Shown here: piece by piece, positions 44,380-45,895 of the stretch | How the letters are laid out: each line of letters opens with the position of its first letter | How positions within the stretch are numbered: position 1 is the first letter of the stretch | Source: Chara braunii | Taxonomy: Eukaryota > Streptophyta > Charophyceae > Charales > Characeae | DNA length: 45,895 bases | NCBI GenBank assembly: GCA_003427395.1 | Contig: BFEA01000821.1 | Span: 413,958 to 459,852, forward strand | Reading direction: 5' to 3' | The notes under the pieces: generated by a model | What the model saw: only the letters and a program-made list of their open reading frames with translations | Told to the model about the DNA's origin: nothing | The model's database searches: none | Program-made: the position numbers and the translations under genes

Positions 44380-44705
44380 AAAAACAAGAAAATTTCGGCA
44401 GTGCTTCCCGTAGGAAAAGTGTCCTCTCAGAAACTATATAAACCAAAATATGAAATCGAAAGTAACCCCTGACTTTCCAAAGTCCAATTTTGTCTAACTC
44501 CTTGAATTAGCAAAAATTTGGGGAGCACTTTCCTTAGAAAATGAGACTTCCAAGAATTTTACTAAGCCATATATAAAGTCTAGACAAGTTGAACTTAAAG
44601 AAGTCAGAAATTTGACTAACTCCCTAGATTTGTAGAAATTTCGGCAGCGCTTCCCGTAGAGAAAGTTACTTGTCAAGATTTATACAAAGCCAAGTATAAG
44701 AAAAG
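44380..44705 (-). repeat. About 123-bp tandem repeat (right 5' LTR)
   Basis: Counterpart of 18905-19215, with AAATTTCGGCAG(T/C)GCTTCC sites near 44391 and 44636 and a diverged middle copy near 44515. Confidence 0.7.
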
Positions 44706-44979
44706 ATCCCAGAAGATGCGAGAATCGATCTAAGTAAAAAAAGTTATTACAGATAATGCAGAAATTTGAAATTAGCTTCTATCGCTCTAGCACGTGGCGA
44801 GCATCTAAAGCAACTACCTATCAAACTGATACTCAGACCAGGTAGTCATCTCGCTCAGCCACATGCAGGTTAAACCACAAAGGTAAGTCCTCTCACCAAC
44901 CCAAGTTCATTCCATATAGATAGTTTATGAACCTTTTAAGCCATTGAATCTTTATACCCATCTTACATAAGACATAGAG

Positions 44980-45665
44980 TTGGACCATTCGTCATGGAAA
45001 CAATGCCCAGCCTGCCTTTAAGTTATACACGAACAGGTTGCACAACTACTTCTCTCTTCTTTTGGGCATATGATTAGGCTATTCGCAATGAAAACAATGC
45101 CTAGCCGCCCTGAACCGTTTAATATCAAAAATTTAGTATTTCTCTGACTTTGTTTTCAAAAAGTAAAGCAAATATGCGCAGGGGACTGAACCATTCGCCA
45201 TAGAAACAATGTTCAGTTTGCCCAGACTATTTCCATTTATACTCCCAAAATTTTCCTTTCTCTTTTTGATGATATAGCTTAACGCTGGACCACTCACCAT
45301 GGAAACAATGTCCAGCTACCAGTTCACATGCAAATATATATAAAGTATTTTCCCTTCATACTCAGTTTAACTTAAGTGCGTAGTTTTCATGTTTAATCAT
45401 TCATCATGGAAACGATGCTTAGCCTTAGACCAGAAATCCTCCCTCAAAATAAACAAGAACTTAAACTCCTTTAGTCAGGCAAACCCCCAGAGTTAACTAG
45501 AGTAAACAAACCATTCACTGTAGAAACAATGCCTGGTCGTCCAGAATAGAACTAAATAAACATAGCAACCAGGCCATTCACAGTAGAAACAATGCCTGGT
45601 CCTTTAGAAAACAGTCAATTAAACATTGGTCTGAGTCATTCACAGTAGAAACAATGCTTAGGCTT
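44980..45665 (-). repeat. Hairpin family with constant loop (right 5' LTR)
   Basis: Counterpart of 17919-18600. Two copies with poor pairing in the left LTR are perfect here: GCTGGAC/GTCCAGC at 45284-45316 and CCAGGC/GCCTGG at 45569-45599, both with 19 bases between arms. The copy near 45485-45525 has lost arm complementarity. Confidence 0.75.
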
Positions 45666-45895
45666 GGGTTCACCCGGTCAAACGCATGCAGTCTACCTTC
45701 CTCCCACCTTCCCCCAGTTCATCCTTAGTCTGCTTTCAATTAGAACAAAGATGAAACTTAAACTTCACTCTCATACGTTCCTTCCATTCAGTCTGATTGG
45801 GTCCTGAAAAGAAAGCAAAAACCATAGGGACAATCTCATGCATACAATAGTCATACTGCAGGGGGATAAACAGACATGGGCGGTAGTAGGTTTTA

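Larger units (their letters stand above)
26506..45895 (-). mobile_element. Right copy of the same LTR retroelement, minus strand
   Basis: Read on the minus strand: a 5' LTR (from beyond 45895 down to 39498), a primer site (39495-39478), an internal region (to 33387) and a 3' LTR (33386 to 26506, its last 283 bp missing). Internal length is 6112 bp including the primer region. Gene order matches the left copy: conserved ORF, gag, small ORFs, minisatellite. No pol motifs were seen over the whole internal region. Independent stops and indels mark it as dead. Confidence 0.85.
39498..45895 (-). repeat. 5' LTR of the right copy, cut by the window edge
   Basis: Its inner end reads GCTCGCCA against GCTCGACA in the left LTR. 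The window edge at 45895 corresponds to about 17732 of the left LTR. The visible 6398 bp therefore cover only about 3.2 kb of LTR sequence, the excess coming from a 781-bp tandem array. If the rest matches the left LTR, the complete LTR would be close to 9.7 kb. Confidence 0.85.

Noticed and set aside
1-45895. tRNA, rRNA or other known RNA genes
   Set aside because: No cloverleaf or conserved rRNA segments were recognised. The only tRNA-related sequence is the complement at the two primer sites.

Overview
This is eukaryotic nuclear DNA with no prokaryotic signals. Three things point to a streptophyte, most likely a charophyte alga close to Chara: an LTR element primed by tRNA-Asp (a plant-style primer site), gag proteins of a type I associate with the Chara braunii proteome, and a broken multidomain gene with a ParB/sulfiredoxin-like domain that recalls a family expanded there. 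The genus call rests on memory of protein style and is moderate. No intact host gene is evident: the window is a graveyard of mobile and repeat-derived DNA.

Left part (1-8441). A decayed DUF7869-type (DDE transposase-like) gene lies on the minus strand at 718-3331; its frame is open for about 2.2 kb apart from isolated stops. To its right are a 96-bp tandem repeat (about 3977-4440), a long GATGGCGCA-type minisatellite (about 4440-5990), microsatellites, and a cluster of a quasi-palindromic motif GCGAGTTAGTTCGCACTT (about 7330-8360). Versions of that motif recur on both sides of the DUF7869 gene and inside the next gene.

Middle (8442-14400, plus strand). One very long pseudogene encodes an N-terminal unknown region, a charged linker, a ParB/Srx-like domain with an NGQH motif, a degenerate methyltransferase-like domain, a small C-terminal domain and a Gly/Lys-rich and acidic tail. 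It has seven in-frame stops and about four frameshifts, and is cut at 14400 by an LTR.

Right part (14401-45895). Two copies of one very large, non-autonomous LTR retroelement sit head to head. The left copy (plus strand) has a 6542-bp 5' LTR (14401-20942), a perfect tRNA-Asp primer site (20945-20963) and an internal region truncated at 26503. The right copy (minus strand) has a 3' LTR (33386 down to 26506), an internal region (39497 down to 33387) and a 5' LTR running off the window (39498 to beyond 45895), swollen by five tandem copies of a 781-bp unit. The internal region carries a conserved 204-codon ORF of unknown function, a gag with two gag-like domains, and small conserved ORFs, but no recognisable protease, reverse transcriptase, RNase H or integrase. 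All internal stops differ between the copies, so the source element was probably open in these frames.

The most unusual structure is a family of about eight short hairpins in each LTR. The loop core is nearly constant (ATTGTTTCCATGGCGAAT) while the flanking arms change in sequence from copy to copy and, in most, stay complementary.
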